Shown: positions 9,083 to 17,758 of the stretch, piece after piece
Layout: each line of letters starts with the position of its first letter
Position numbering within the stretch: position 1 is the first letter of the stretch
Origin: Pontibacillus marinus BH030004 = DSM 16465
GTDB lineage: Bacteria > Bacillota > Bacilli > Bacillales > BH030062
Length of the DNA: 64,000 bases
Direction of reading: 5' to 3'
NCBI RefSeq assembly: GCF_000425225.1
Contig: NZ_AULJ01000034.1
Coordinates: 1 to 64,000, forward strand
Position numbers and translations under genes: made by a program
Notes under the pieces: generated by a model
The model's input: only the letters and a program-made list of their open reading frames with translations
Told to the model about the DNA's origin: nothing
Databases searched by the model: none

Positions 9083-9129
9083 CACGTTAAAAGTTAAGAG
9101 CTAAAAGGCTCTTGGCTTTTTTTAACGTT
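9083..9129. other. Two-part hairpin between glmS and the DUF1540 gene
   Basis: ACGTTAAAAG at 9084-9093 faces TTTTTAACGT at 9118-9127, enclosing the tight hairpin AAGAGC-TAAAAG-GCTCTT. A T run is part of the right arm. It may be a second terminator or a leader element of the downstream small gene. Confidence 0.5.
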
Positions 9130-9203
9130 ATGCTTTGATGTCTAGAAGGTATGAATCCATCTCAATATGCCCAACCTAATCTACAAGAGGGAGGTGTGGC
9201 ATC

Positions 9204-9359
9204 ATGGCTAAAGATGTATTATGCGAAGTGAATAATTGTAAGTATTGGGGTCAAGGTAACAAGTGTCATGCTGAAGAAATTTATGTAGTAAGTCACCGAG
9301 GAGACCAAGCCTCGAAAAGTGAGGAAACAGATTGTAAAACATTTGTGCCTGAAGTGTAA
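9204..9359 (+). CDS. DUF1540 Cys-rich small protein
   Basis: A 51-residue cytoplasmic protein starting MAKDVLCEVNNCKYW. Four cysteines (7, 12, 21, 44) follow the DUF1540 pattern V-x-C-x4-C-x-YW-x-GN-x-C and ETDC-x-TF. Members are widespread in Firmicutes and are thought to bind metal; function is not known. Strong GGGAGGTG ribosome binding site 8 bases before the ATG. It is monocistronic between two hairpins and convergent with the reductase gene. Confidence 0.9.
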   Translation: MAKDVLCEVNNCKYWGQGNKCHAEEIYVVSHRGDQASKSEETDCKTFVPEV

Positions 9360-9366
9360 GGGAAGA

Positions 9367-9399
9367 AAGGGGTAGCCACTATCTGGCTATCCCTCTTTT
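9367..9399. terminator. Bidirectional terminator
   Basis: AGGGGTAGCC and GGCTATCCCT form the stem around 9368-9393, with T-rich flank on the plus side and A-rich flank on the other. It overlaps the end of the minus-strand reductase gene. Confidence 0.8.
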
Positions 9400-10442
9400 A
9401 CGAGTTCTCGGACAACCTTTTTATTGCGCTCTTTAAATATGGAATTATGGGAAGATACCATGCCTTTTGCTGTTGCGTCGGGATCAATATATGTTTTCGC
9501 TTTGTTCACAGCGTTTGCAGCATCTTGAAAGGCTCCTGCGATTAAATTCACTTTACCCTCATGCATTAAGATGTCCCCTGCAGCATACAGGCCTTCTACT
9601 GAAGATTCACTAGATGAGTTTCCAGCTATAAAATAATCATTTATTCGTTCAATGTTCACATGGCTATTATCAAGTAATGAAGCATCACGATCAAAGCCGT
9701 GGTTGATTAAAACATCATCAACATCTAGGGTGAATACCTCACCTGTTTTACAATCCGTTAATTCCACTTTATCAACGCCATTCTGATTGTCGTTTGCGGT
9801 TAGCTTTGTGATTTCTGTATTCAATAAGCATTGGACAGAACTGTTTAATAGCTGTGTTACTTGAGCTTCGTGTCCTTTTAACTGATCCTTTCGATAGGTA
9901 AGATACACTTGTTTAGCGATAGGCTCTAACTCATTTGCCCAATCAATGGCTGAATTACCACCACCAGAAATCAAAACGGTTTTATCTTTAAATAATTTTA
10001 AGGATTGAATGGTATAGTGCAGGTTCGTAACCTCAAAGCGGTCGGCACCTTCCAGTTGTAACTTTTGAGGCTTAAGAATGCCACTTCCAACGGCTATTAT
10101 GACGGTTTTTGAGTAATGTACAGTACCTGAAGCGGCTTGAAGCACAAATAGACCTTCTTCATTTTTATTGATTGAAACGACCTTTTCATTTAGTACAACC
10201 TCTGGGTCAAATGATAATCCTTGTTCGACAAGCTGTGAAATTAGTTGTTCCCCCGAAGTTGGTGTAAGTCCTCCAATGTCCCATACAATTTTCTCTGGAT
10301 AAACATGTACTTTTCCTCCTAGTTGGGGTTGGTACTCAATAATTTTCGTTTTCATTTCACGTAACCCACTATAAAAAGCTGAATATAACCCCGCTGGCCC
10401 ACCGCCGATTATCGTTACATCAAAGCATTCATGTTCCTGCAT
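9387..10442 (-). CDS. Ferredoxin/flavodoxin-NADP reductase, YumC/YcgT type
   Basis: FAD- and NADPH-binding reductase of the thioredoxin-reductase-like FNR family. The 351 residues carry the FAD loop IIGGGPAGLYSAFYSG at the N terminus, the NADPH loop ISGGGNSAIDWA (about residue 160) and the C-terminal FAD motif GLYAAGDI (about 285); the CxxC of thioredoxin reductase is absent, as expected for this group. ATG at 10442 follows AAGGAG by 8 bases; a GTG nine bases upstream overlaps that box. It is transcribed divergently from a siderophore ABC transporter with a Fur box over its -35, so a role in reducing siderophore iron or feeding flavodoxin in low iron is a fair inference. Confidence 0.88.
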   Translation of the reverse strand: MQEHECFDVTIIGGGPAGLYSAFYSGLREMKTKIIEYQPQLGGKVHVYPEKIVWDIGGLTPTSGEQLISQLVEQGLSFDPEVVLNEKVVSINKNEEGLFVLQAASGTVHYSKTVIIAVGSGILKPQKLQLEGADRFEVTNLHYTIQSLKLFKDKTVLISGGGNSAIDWANELEPIAKQVYLTYRKDQLKGHEAQVTQLLNSSVQCLLNTEITKLTANDNQNGVDKVELTDCKTGEVFTLDVDDVLINHGFDRDASLLDNSHVNIERINDYFIAGNSSSESSVEGLYAAGDILMHEGKVNLIAGAFQDAANAVNKAKTYIDPDATAKGMVSSHNSIFKERNKKVVRELVKEG

Positions 10443-10476
10443 TCTCCCCACTCCTTAAAATCTTTCAACGTTTTCG

Positions 10477-10505
10477 TTGACAATGATTCTCAATCGCATT
10501 ATAGT
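10477..10505 (+). promoter_or_regulatory. Promoter of the siderophore ABC operon with overlapping Fur box
   Basis: TTGACA at 10477-10482, 17-base spacer, TATAGT at 10500-10505. TGACAATGATTCTCA at 10478-10492 matches the 7-1-7 Fur consensus TGATAATNATTATCA at all but two positions and covers the -35. Confidence 0.85.
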
Positions 10506-10509
10506 TATT

Positions 10510-10538
10510 ATTGTATCGGAAGTGATAATCATTATCAA
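10510..10538 (-). promoter_or_regulatory. Divergent promoter of the reductase gene with perfect Fur box
   Basis: Read on the minus strand, TTGATA (10538-10533), a 17-base spacer and TACAAT (10515-10510). The perfect 7-1-7 Fur box TGATAATCATTATCA at 10523-10537 covers this -35 and also falls just after the start of the plus-strand transcript, so one site could silence both directions. Confidence 0.85.
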
Positions 10539-10572
10539 TGGAAGTGTGCACATTAATTTTAGGAGGGTACAT

Positions 10573-11418
10573 ATGGCTCGCCTTTTTACTGAAGACGTTA
10601 GCGTTGGTTATGGAGAGAAGACCATTGTAAGAGACCTACAAGTTGACATACCCGATCAACAAATCACAACGATCATTGGGTCCAATGGGTGTGGAAAATC
10701 AACATTACTTAAAGCTATGACACGTATTATTTCTCATCAATCAGGATCTATCGTTCTTGATGGAGAAAGTATCACGAGACAAAACACAAAAGAATTAGCA
10801 CGTAAGTTGGCGATTTTGCCTCAAAACCCCGATAGTGCCAGTGGCTTAACTGTAGGAGAGCTTGTATCTTATGGACGTTTTCCTTATCAAAAGGGGTTTG
10901 GTCGTTTAACAAAACGTGACCTGGAAGTGATTGAGTGGGCGCTGGAGGTTACGGGGACCACGGAATTCAAGTATGAACCTGTCGATGCCTTATCAGGTGG
11001 TCAACGTCAGCGTGTATGGATTGCTATGTCACTTGCACAAGAAACGGATATGATTTTCTTGGATGAACCGACTACATACCTAGATATGGCTCATCAACTT
11101 GAAGTCTTAGAGCTCTTACAAAAGTTAAATCAAGAAGAAGGTCGTACCATTGTAATGGTTTTACACGACTTGAACCAAGCTGCGCGTTTTGCTGATTATA
11201 TCGTCGCAATGAAAGCTGGAGAAATCGTAAAGGCAGGTAGCTCTGAGGAAGTAATTGAGCGGGATGTCCTTCGAGATGTCTTTCAAATCGATGCCGAGGT
11301 AGGCCGAGACCCTCGTACAAATAAACCGATGTGCTTAACGTATAACTTATGGAAGGGAGAACAAAACCATGAAAAAAATACAAATGACGCTGTTCATCTT
11401 GTTAGCGCTTCTTCTTAG
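10573..11418 (+). CDS. Iron-siderophore ABC transporter, ATP-binding protein (FecE/FhuC type)
   Basis: Cytoplasmic ATPase of an iron-chelate importer. It has 281 residues with Walker A GSNGCGKST (about residue 36), Q-loop ILPQNPD, signature LSGGQRQRVWIAMSLAQ (about 140), Walker B MIFLDEPTTYLD and H-loop VLHDLNQAARFAD. The ATG at 10573 follows AGGAGGG; upstream in-frame codons lie in the promoter region. The 3' end overlaps the binding-protein gene by 50 bases, so the last ~16 residues run through the next gene's start; translational coupling is likely. Fur control is indicated by two operators. Confidence 0.92.
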   Translation: MARLFTEDVSVGYGEKTIVRDLQVDIPDQQITTIIGSNGCGKSTLLKAMTRIISHQSGSIVLDGESITRQNTKELARKLAILPQNPDSASGLTVGELVSYGRFPYQKGFGRLTKRDLEVIEWALEVTGTTEFKYEPVDALSGGQRQRVWIAMSLAQETDMIFLDEPTTYLDMAHQLEVLELLQKLNQEEGRTIVMVLHDLNQAARFADYIVAMKAGEIVKAGSSEEVIERDVLRDVFQIDAEVGRDPRTNKPMCLTYNLWKGEQNHEKNTNDAVHLVSASS

Positions 11419-12328
11419 TGCTTGCGCAAATAATGCAGAACAAGCAGAAGGGGAAACAAAGGAGAACGAACAAAAAACAAAATCAGAGGAAACAACCAAT
11501 GAGGAAGAGGAAACGGATACTTTCACGTACCAGTCTGAGAACGGTCCAGTAGAGGTGCCGAAAAACCCTGAACGTGTTATTGTTCTTTCATCTTTTGCAG
11601 GGAACTTAATGAACCTTGATGTGAATATGGTAGGTGTGGATTCTTGGTCGAAAATGAACCCACGCTTTGAAGATGAACTTGAAGGAATTGAAGCTGTTTC
11701 AGCTGACAACCTTGAAAAAATTATTGAACTCAATCCTGATCTTATTATTGGATTATCCAATACGAAAAACGTTGAGAAGTTAAAAGAGATTGCTCCAACG
11801 GTTACTTATACATATGGTAAAGTGGACTACTTACAACAACACATTGAAATCGGTAAGCTTGTAAATAAAGAAGAAGAAGCTCGCACATGGGTAGAAGATT
11901 TTAAGAAGCGTGCTCAAGCCCTAGGTGAGAAAGTGAAAGAAAAGATCGGCGAAAACACAACGGTTTCTGTTATTGAGAAGTTCGATAAGCAAATCTATGT
12001 ATTTGGTGATAACTGGGGACGTGGAACAGAGATCTTATATCAAGAGATGGGCTTGAAAATGCCTGAGAAAGTAAAAGAAATGGCTCTTGAACCAGGTTAC
12101 TATGCCATTTCTCCTGAAGTATTACCAGAATTCGCTGGTGACTATATGGTTATAAGTAAGAACCAAGATGCTGATAACTCGTACCAAGAAACGAAAACGT
12201 ATCAAAACATTCCTGCAGTAAAGAACGGTAATGTGTTTGAGGTAAATGCAAAAGCATTCTACTTTAATGGACCGAATACGCTAGAATATCAATTAGACTA
12301 CTTCGAAAAAGCATTTTTAGGTAAATAA
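11369..12328 (+). CDS. Iron-siderophore-binding lipoprotein (FhuD/YxeB-like)
   Basis: Extracytoplasmic receptor anchored by lipid on Cys19: MKKIQMTLFILLALLLSAC is a lipoprotein signal with lipobox LLSAC. An acidic, Glu-rich linker (about residues 20-50) leads to a two-lobed class III periplasmic-binding domain with VIVLSSFAGNLMNL, PDLIIGLSNTKNVEKLKEIAPTV and a long connecting helix near 165-190. A hydroxamate-type ligand is the best guess from overall look, but the substrate cannot be read from sequence. Start ATG after GGAAGGGAG, inside the end of the ATPase gene. Confidence 0.88.
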   Translation: MKKIQMTLFILLALLLSACANNAEQAEGETKENEQKTKSEETTNEEEETDTFTYQSENGPVEVPKNPERVIVLSSFAGNLMNLDVNMVGVDSWSKMNPRFEDELEGIEAVSADNLEKIIELNPDLIIGLSNTKNVEKLKEIAPTVTYTYGKVDYLQQHIEIGKLVNKEEEARTWVEDFKKRAQALGEKVKEKIGENTTVSVIEKFDKQIYVFGDNWGRGTEILYQEMGLKMPEKVKEMALEPGYYAISPEVLPEFAGDYMVISKNQDADNSYQETKTYQNIPAVKNGNVFEVNAKAFYFNGPNTLEYQLDYFEKAFLGK

Positions 12329-12344
12329 TGAATAAGAAAAGGGG

Positions 12345-12371
12345 AAGGGGATCAATTCGTTGATTCCCTTT
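12345..12371 (+). other. TTCG-loop hairpin between binding protein and permease genes
   Basis: GGGGATCAA, loop TTCG, TTGATTCCC at 12347-12368 with T-rich tail. Such hairpins often partly stop or stabilise the upstream message so that the binding protein is made in excess over the permeases. Confidence 0.6.
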
Positions 12372-12396
12372 CATACATAAGGAAGCTGAGATCCAT

Positions 12397-13392
12397 ATGA
12401 GACAACTCTCTTTAATTTATAAATTCATATTCGGAATTCTTTTGTGTCTAGGGGCCTTTATAATAGCGATGAGTTTTGGAGCAGCAGACATTCAAGTGAA
12501 AGATGTTTGGCTAGCTATCATGACAGACATAGAAACGAAATCGACACTGTTAATCAATGAAATTCGTCTTCCACGTGAGGTTGCTGCCATATTCGTTGGA
12601 GCGGCTTTAGCTGTATCTGGTTCTGTTATGCAAGGTCTGACGAAGAACCCATTGGCGGATCCAGGTTTGCTCGGTCTAACAGCTGGAGCCAATACTGCAT
12701 TAGCTATAGCCATTGCTATCATTCCGTCAGCTAGTTACTTGTGGGTAACCATCGCATGTTTTATAGGTGCAGCAGTGGGAGCCATTCTTGTTATCGGAAT
12801 TGGATCCGTAAAGCGTGGAGGTTTTTCTCCATTTCGTATCGTTTTAGCTGGTGCAGCTGTAACTGCTTTTCTATCAGCTATTGGAGAATTCATTGGGTTG
12901 TACTTCAAAGTATCTAAAGATGTGAGCATGTGGACAGCGGGTGGCTTAGTAGGAACTTCATGGAGTCAGGTTAATCTGATCGGTCCTTTTATTTTATTCG
13001 GAGTGATTCTGGCTATTTTTCTCTCGAAGCAGCTTACGATTCTTAGTTTGAATGAAGAGGTAGCAGTTGGATTAGGTCAAAAAGTGACACGAATCAAGTT
13101 CGGATTGTTCATTTGTGTCGTTATCCTTGCTGGGGCGGCTGTAGCACTTGTGGGAAATATGGTGTTTATTGGACTTATGATCCCCCATATTGTACGAGCG
13201 ATTGTAGGTACGGATTATCGATTTATTATACCGATGTCCATATTTATTGGAGCAGGATTTATGTTGCTTGCAGATACAGTAGGGCGAACAATCAATGCAC
13301 CGTATGAAACACCTGTTGCTGCAATTGTAGCCATAATGGGACTCCCATTCTTCTTATTTATTGTGAAGAGGGGAGGTAAAGAATTATCATGA
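12397..13392 (+). CDS. Iron-siderophore ABC transporter permease 1 (FecCD family)
   Basis: Inner-membrane permease of 331 residues with about ten hydrophobic segments. Family motifs are LPREVAAIFVGAALAVSGSVMQGLTKNPLADPGLLGLTAG (residues about 48-90) and the ATPase-coupling region VFIGLMIPHIVRAIVGTDYR (about 255). Ends with an ATGA overlap into the second permease gene, so the two are translationally coupled and probably form a heterodimer. Part of the Fur-controlled unit. Confidence 0.92.
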   Translation: MRQLSLIYKFIFGILLCLGAFIIAMSFGAADIQVKDVWLAIMTDIETKSTLLINEIRLPREVAAIFVGAALAVSGSVMQGLTKNPLADPGLLGLTAGANTALAIAIAIIPSASYLWVTIACFIGAAVGAILVIGIGSVKRGGFSPFRIVLAGAAVTAFLSAIGEFIGLYFKVSKDVSMWTAGGLVGTSWSQVNLIGPFILFGVILAIFLSKQLTILSLNEEVAVGLGQKVTRIKFGLFICVVILAGAAVALVGNMVFIGLMIPHIVRAIVGTDYRFIIPMSIFIGAGFMLLADTVGRTINAPYETPVAAIVAIMGLPFFLFIVKRGGKELS

Positions 13393-14399
13393 TTCATCCA
13401 CGAGTTTTGAAAAAGCAACGGATGCTTGTACTCTTATTTTTATCCTTAATCCTTATAACGAGCTTTATTGCTATGGGGATTGGGTATTCTTCCGTATCCT
13501 TTGATCGCTTGATTCCTGCAATTTTAGGTCAGGGAACCTTTAAAGAAGAGTTTGTGTTCTTTTCGGTTCGTTTGCCACGCCTTATTATAACCATACTAGC
13601 AGGAATGGCATTAGCATTATCAGGAGCAATACTTCAAAGCATTACGCGCAATGATCTAGCTGATCCAGGCATCATTGGTATAAATGCTGGCGCAGGTGTA
13701 GCTATTGCTATTTTCTTTTTATTTTTCCCGATTGAAGCAGGATCATTTGTATATATGCTGCCAGCAGTAGCTTTTGCAGGAGCCATTTTAACTGCCGGGT
13801 TAATCTACTTATTTTCTTACCAAAAGAATGTGGGATTCAGGCCTGTGCGTTTAGTGTTAGTTGGAGTTGGCTTTGCCATGGCGTTATCTGGGTCCATGAT
13901 TATATTAATTTCCTCAGCTAAACGCTCAAAAGTAGACTTTATAGCGAACTGGTTAGCCGGAAATATATGGGGAACGGATTGGCCATTTATTTTAGCCTTA
14001 TTACCTTGGCTAATTATACTAGTTCCGTTCACCTTATATAAAGCTAATCGAATGAACTTACTCGGTTTAAGCGAATCTGCAGCAATTGGAGCGGGAGTTT
14101 CAATTGAAAAAGAACGGCTCACGCTTCTTGTTACAGCTGTAGCATTAGCAGCAGCTTCTGTATCAGTTACAGGGGGAATAGCGTTTATTGGGCTTCTGGC
14201 TCCACACCTGGCCAAAGCATTGATTGGGCCAAGGACCCAATTATATATTCCCATTGCAGTCTTATTAGGAGGGTGGCTTCTTTTAGTAGCAGATACAATC
14301 GGTCATAACTTGGCCGATCCGAATGGTGTTCCTGCTGGTATCATGACAGCTTTAATAGGTGCACCTTATTTTATTTTTTTATTAATGCGAAACGTGTAA
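13389..14399 (+). CDS. Iron-siderophore ABC transporter permease 2 (FecCD family)
   Basis: Partner permease of 336 residues, start ATG overlapping the previous stop by 4 bases. It carries the same FecCD landmarks: LPRLIITILAGMALALSGAILQSITRNDLADPGIIGINAG near residue 55-95 and IAFIGLLAPHLAKALIGPR near 265, plus DTIGHNLADPNGVPAGIMTALIGAPYFIFLL at the C terminus. Last gene of the siderophore operon; no strong terminator was seen directly after it. Confidence 0.92.
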   Translation: MIHPRVLKKQRMLVLLFLSLILITSFIAMGIGYSSVSFDRLIPAILGQGTFKEEFVFFSVRLPRLIITILAGMALALSGAILQSITRNDLADPGIIGINAGAGVAIAIFFLFFPIEAGSFVYMLPAVAFAGAILTAGLIYLFSYQKNVGFRPVRLVLVGVGFAMALSGSMIILISSAKRSKVDFIANWLAGNIWGTDWPFILALLPWLIILVPFTLYKANRMNLLGLSESAAIGAGVSIEKERLTLLVTAVALAAASVSVTGGIAFIGLLAPHLAKALIGPRTQLYIPIAVLLGGWLLLVADTIGHNLADPNGVPAGIMTALIGAPYFIFLLMRNV

Positions 14400-14487
14400 G
14401 TATTGGAATAGCGAACGAAAGAGAATGAATTTATCCTTTTATGTAAATGATGATAGATAATCATAAAAATTAGTAAAGGGATATGCA

Positions 14488-15048
14488 ATGACTAATAATA
14501 ATTCTACTTATAACGAAATACAAACGATTCATGAACAATTATCGGACCTTAGATTGGAATACTTCCTAAATCAAAATTTGTTTACCTTCCAATGGTGGAT
14601 ACTTTTAATTGCACTTATCGTTCCTTGGATCATATGGTGGAAGTTTGTAGATAGAAAAAGGATTTTTCGTATATTGTTGTATGGAGCATTGCTCATGAAC
14701 TTAGTTATTATGCTCGATGATTTAGGGGTGGAAAATCACCTTTGGTCTTATCCGTATCAATTAGTTCCTATGATGCCTAGATTAGTGGCGGTTGATCAAG
14801 GGATTATCGTTGTGTTTCACATGTTCCTATATCAATACTTTGGGAAATGGAAACCATTTATTTTAGCTAATACTATATTAGCTTTAGCTTTTTCATTTAT
14901 ATTTGAACCTTTAACGGTATGGTTAGATATTTATAATCTGGAAAATTGGAGATACTTGTATTCTTTCCCTATATATATTTTGAAGGCTATTCTAATTAAA
15001 TGGCTGGTTGATGGATTGCTTCATAAGAAGAAGGTTTCTTCAAAATAA
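14488..15048 (+). CDS. CBO0543-family integral membrane protein
   Basis: A 186-residue protein with a short hydrophilic N terminus and five predicted membrane helices. FQWWILLIALIVPWIIWWKFVDRKR and the following LLYGALLMNLVIMLDDLGV match the aromatic-rich pattern of the CBO0543 family found in spore-forming Firmicutes; function is unknown. The ATG follows AAAGGG. It stands between the siderophore operon and the arsenic genes and shares a perfect 21-bp-stem terminator with arsC. Confidence 0.7.
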   Translation: MTNNNSTYNEIQTIHEQLSDLRLEYFLNQNLFTFQWWILLIALIVPWIIWWKFVDRKRIFRILLYGALLMNLVIMLDDLGVENHLWSYPYQLVPMMPRLVAVDQGIIVVFHMFLYQYFGKWKPFILANTILALAFSFIFEPLTVWLDIYNLENWRYLYSFPIYILKAILIKWLVDGLLHKKKVSSK

Positions 15049-15056
15049 TTAAAGGA

Positions 15057-15102
15057 AGACATTAAAAAAGAGCTTGGAAACCCAAGCTCTTTTTTAATGT
15101 CT
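15057..15102. terminator. Long bidirectional terminator
   Basis: Perfect 21-bp stem, AGACATTAAAAAAGAGCTTGG-type arms at 15057-15077 and 15082-15102 around loop AAAC. A and T runs are built into the stem so it works both ways, for the CBO0543 gene and for arsC. Confidence 0.9.
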
Positions 15103-15527
15103 TATTCACCTGTTTCCGCAAATACCTTAATACGGTCACCAATTTCATCACGAACACGTTGAAAGAAGGCCCATTTTTCTTCTTCTGTTCCTTCAGCCTT
15201 AGCTGGGTCATCAAAACCCCAATGTTCGTTTCGTACATGAGGAGGCGTCATTGGGCACTTGTCACGAGCATCTCCACATAATGTTACGACGAACTCCGCG
15301 TTTTTTAAGATATCAGGGTCAATGATATCAGAAGTTTGGTCCGTAATATCCATTCCGATTTCCTTCATTGCTTTCACGGCATTTGGGTTTAAACCATGTG
15401 CTTCAATGCCAGCGCTTTTTACGTCCCATTTATCTCCTAGATAATGTTTACCCCAAGCTTCTGCCATTTGACTACGGCAAGAGTTACCTGTGCATAAGAA
15501 GTAAAGTACGGGTTTTTGGTTTGTCAT
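15102..15527 (-). CDS. arsC: Thioredoxin-coupled arsenate reductase
   Basis: Reduces arsenate to arsenite so that it can be exported. The 141 residues have the low-molecular-weight phosphatase P-loop CTGNSCRS (Cys12 to Arg18) and the redox pair Cys84 and Cys91 in [11 protein letters not shown], the full three-cysteine set of the thioredoxin-dependent class. Minus-strand order is arsR, arsB, arsC, a usual arrangement. The ATG follows an AAAGGAG box. Confidence 0.95.
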   Translation of the reverse strand: MTNQKPVLYFLCTGNSCRSQMAEAWGKHYLGDKWDVKSAGIEAHGLNPNAVKAMKEIGMDITDQTSDIIDPDILKNAEFVVTLCGDARDKCPMTPPHVRNEHWGFDDPAKAEGTEEEKWAFFQRVRDEIGDRIKVFAETGE

Positions 15528-15554
15528 ATAGATCTAGCTCCTTTGATTTAAATA

Positions 15555-16853
15555 TTATAGAAGTAATAAAGTAAGGTAGAGACCCACTAATGTTATGATT
15601 AAGGTTGGAATCGTTAGGATGACTCCGATTTTAAAATAGTATCCCCAAGAGATCTTTACCCCTTTTTGAGATAAAACGTGTAGCCATAATAATGTGGCAA
15701 GAGAGCCAATCGGTGTGATTTTTGGTCCAAGGTCACTACCTATTACATTGGCATAAATAAGTCCTTCTTTCATGATCCCTGAAGCACTGGAGTCTGCGAT
15801 TGCTAAAGCGTCAATCATGACTGTAGGCATGTTGTTCATCACAGAGGATAAAATCGCTGCAATGAAGCCCATGGATAGGGTGCCAATAAAGAGACCCTGA
15901 TCAGCTGCTAATTCGATCACATTCGCTAGAACATCTGTAAGCCCTACATTACGTAAGCCATAAACCACAACGTACATCCCAATGGAGAAGAAAACGATGG
16001 CCCATGGCGCACCTTTTACAACAGTAGCGGTTTCTACTGCAGGACTGCGTCTCGCCATAATTAAGAAAAAGATAGCGACGATACCAGCGATGATGGATAC
16101 CGGTATGGTGAGAAATTCACTTGCAAAATAACCAATAAGTAGAATCCCCAATACCCACCAAGATAAACGAAACATCTTATGGTCTTGAATTGCATCACGC
16201 GGTGCTTTCACTTGATTCATATCGTAGGTTTTAGGAATATCTTTTCGGAAAAATAAATATAAAACAAGAATACTAGCACCTAATGAAAAGAAATTTGGAA
16301 TGATCATTCTAGATGCATATTCTAGAAAGCCAATATCAAAAAAGTCAGCTGATACAATGTTAACTAGGTTACTTACGACAAGAGGTAAGGAAGTCGTATC
16401 AGCAATAAAACCACTGGCCATAATGAACGGAAAGATCATGCGTTCTTTGAAGTTCAATGCCCGAACCATTGCTAGAACAATTGGGGTTAAAATTAAAGCT
16501 GCACCATCATTTGCAAATAAAGCAGCTACTCCTGCACCAAGTAACGTAATGTAGATGAACATTTTGATGCCATTTCCATTTGAAATACGGGCCATGTGTA
16601 AAGCAGACCATTCAAAAAAACCAATTTCATCAAGAATTAAAGAAATTATAATAATAGCAATGAAAGCGAGTGTTGCATTCCATACAATCCCTGTAACGGT
16701 TGCGACATCTTGAAAATTAACAACACCTACAAGAAGTGCAAGAATCGCACCTCCACATGCCGACCACCCAATGCCTAAGTTTTTGGGTTGCCAGATGACA
16801 AGAACTAAAGTAAGTAAGAATATTAAAATAGCTAATAATACTGATGCTTGCAA
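15555..16853 (-). CDS. arsB: Arsenite efflux permease ArsB/NhaD superfamily
   Basis: Integral membrane protein of 432 residues with about eleven hydrophobic segments, including [22 protein letters not shown] and [17 protein letters not shown], the paired discontinuous-helix motifs of ArsB-type carriers. Exports arsenite using the proton gradient. The start is TTG at 16853, following an AGAAGGGGGAAT box. It lies between arsR and arsC on the minus strand with gaps of 15 and 27 bases, so one operon. Confidence 0.92.
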   Translation of the reverse strand: MQASVLLAILIFLLTLVLVIWQPKNLGIGWSACGGAILALLVGVVNFQDVATVTGIVWNATLAFIAIIIISLILDEIGFFEWSALHMARISNGNGIKMFIYITLLGAGVAALFANDGAALILTPIVLAMVRALNFKERMIFPFIMASGFIADTTSLPLVVSNLVNIVSADFFDIGFLEYASRMIIPNFFSLGASILVLYLFFRKDIPKTYDMNQVKAPRDAIQDHKMFRLSWWVLGILLIGYFASEFLTIPVSIIAGIVAIFFLIMARRSPAVETATVVKGAPWAIVFFSIGMYVVVYGLRNVGLTDVLANVIELAADQGLFIGTLSMGFIAAILSSVMNNMPTVMIDALAIADSSASGIMKEGLIYANVIGSDLGPKITPIGSLATLLWLHVLSQKGVKISWGYYFKIGVILTIPTLIITLVGLYLTLLLL

Positions 16854-16868
16854 AAAGATTCCCCCTTC

Positions 16869-17213
16869 TTATTTACATGTAATACGTTTACCGCTTTTTT
16901 CGAGTTCGATAATCTTTTCTTTTTGATTAGGGATATATCCGATAATCTCAGAAATGAGCTCATAGGCTTCATGGCTTTCATTTAAAGAATAAAAGATCCA
17001 ATGTCCTTTACGTTTTTCTTTTACAACTCCAGCATCACGTAATTTCCTTAGGTGTTGGCTAATGGCAGGTTGAGACATGTCTAGAATCTCAACAAATTCA
17101 CAAACACAGCATTCGTTATCTTTGAGTAAACCTAGTATGGTTAAACGAGTCTGATCCCCTAGTAACTTCAACGCTTTAGATGTTTCTTGTAAAGATAAAA
17201 CGGTTTTGTTCAT
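16869..17213 (-). CDS. arsR: ArsR-family repressor of the arsBC operon
   Basis: Winged-helix metalloregulator of 114 residues. Metal site: ECCVCEF, with vicinal cysteines as in arsenite sensors; recognition helix: SQPAISQHLRKLRDAGVVKE; wing: KGHWIFYSL. Starts the minus-strand arsR-arsB-arsC operon and is divergent from a second ArsR gene. An imperfect TATATAA/TTATATG palindrome at 17238-17259 beside its probable -10 TATAAT is a candidate operator. Confidence 0.9.
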   Translation of the reverse strand: MNKTVLSLQETSKALKLLGDQTRLTILGLLKDNECCVCEFVEILDMSQPAISQHLRKLRDAGVVKEKRKGHWIFYSLNESHEAYELISEIIGYIPNQKEKIIELEKSGKRITCK

Positions 17214-17279
17214 CCACCTACACCTCCGTGGATCATTATATAATTATTTACTTATATGAACAACAGAATCTTTATAAAA

Positions 17280-17298
17280 ATCAACTTTTTTTGATTTA
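17280..17298. promoter_or_regulatory. ArsR-type operator candidate 0 (divergent gap)
   Basis: ATCAA then TTGAT with longer spacing, ATCAACTTTTTTTGATTTA, in the gap between the two divergent arsR genes. Same half-sites as the three tighter sites downstream, spacer one base longer at most. Confidence 0.5.
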
Positions 17299-17338
17299 GT
17301 GGTTGAATGAAAAGGAAAACTATGTAAAGATATAATTA

Positions 17339-17354
17339 ATCAATAAATTTTGAT
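17339..17354 (+). promoter_or_regulatory. ArsR-type operator 1 before the second arsR
   Basis: ATCAA-N6-TTGAT, immediately after a TATAAT -10 at 17331-17336 and about 7 bases before AGGAGGGTG. Identical half-sites and spacing recur at 17729 and 18635. Confidence 0.75.
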
Positions 17355-17375
17355 TTAATGAGGAGGGTGAAAATA

Positions 17376-17699
17376 ATGAAAGAATTTCCGATTCTAGAAA
17401 CCAAAAATACAGTCGATTATGCTCCTTATGTCCAAAAGTTCAAAGCTTTGGCTGATGAACAACGCTTGCAAATCATGAACATATTAACGAGAAGAGGAAA
17501 AACATGTGTATGTGATTTAGTGGACGATATGAATCTCTCCCAGTCTAAATTATCTTATCATTTGAAAATTCTTCTAAAGGCTGATCTTATCCATAAAGAA
17601 ACGAAAGGTACCTGGAGTTATTATTGGATTAAAGAAGAAACTGTTAACGCTTTGCTATCTGAAGAACTTTGTTGTTTATTTAGGCCGAGCGGTCAATAA
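17376..17699 (+). CDS. Second ArsR/SmtB-family repressor
   Basis: A 107-residue winged-helix regulator, distinct from the arsBC repressor. CVCDLVDDMNLSQSKLSYHLKILLKADLI forms the cysteine-bearing helix and recognition helix; wing: KGTWSYYWI; C-terminal ELCCLF adds a vicinal Cys pair, as in ArsR proteins that sense trivalent or organic arsenicals. The ATG at 17376 is 8 bases after AGGAGGG; an upstream in-frame ATG lies before this box. It heads a plus-strand set of regulator, permease and small Cys-Cys peptide, all preceded by one operator motif. Confidence 0.9.
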   Translation: MKEFPILETKNTVDYAPYVQKFKALADEQRLQIMNILTRRGKTCVCDLVDDMNLSQSKLSYHLKILLKADLIHKETKGTWSYYWIKEETVNALLSEELCCLFRPSGQ

Positions 17700-17728
17700 A
17701 CCTTTTAATGGTTTATTGTGCATAATTA

Positions 17729-17744
17729 ATCAAAAATATTTGAT
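17729..17744 (+). promoter_or_regulatory. ArsR-type operator 2 before the permease
   Basis: ATCAAAAATATTTGAT, the same ATCAA-N6-TTGAT palindrome, two to three bases before the AAGGAG of the permease gene. Confidence 0.75.
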
Positions 17745-17758
17745 TTAAGGAGTTGGTC

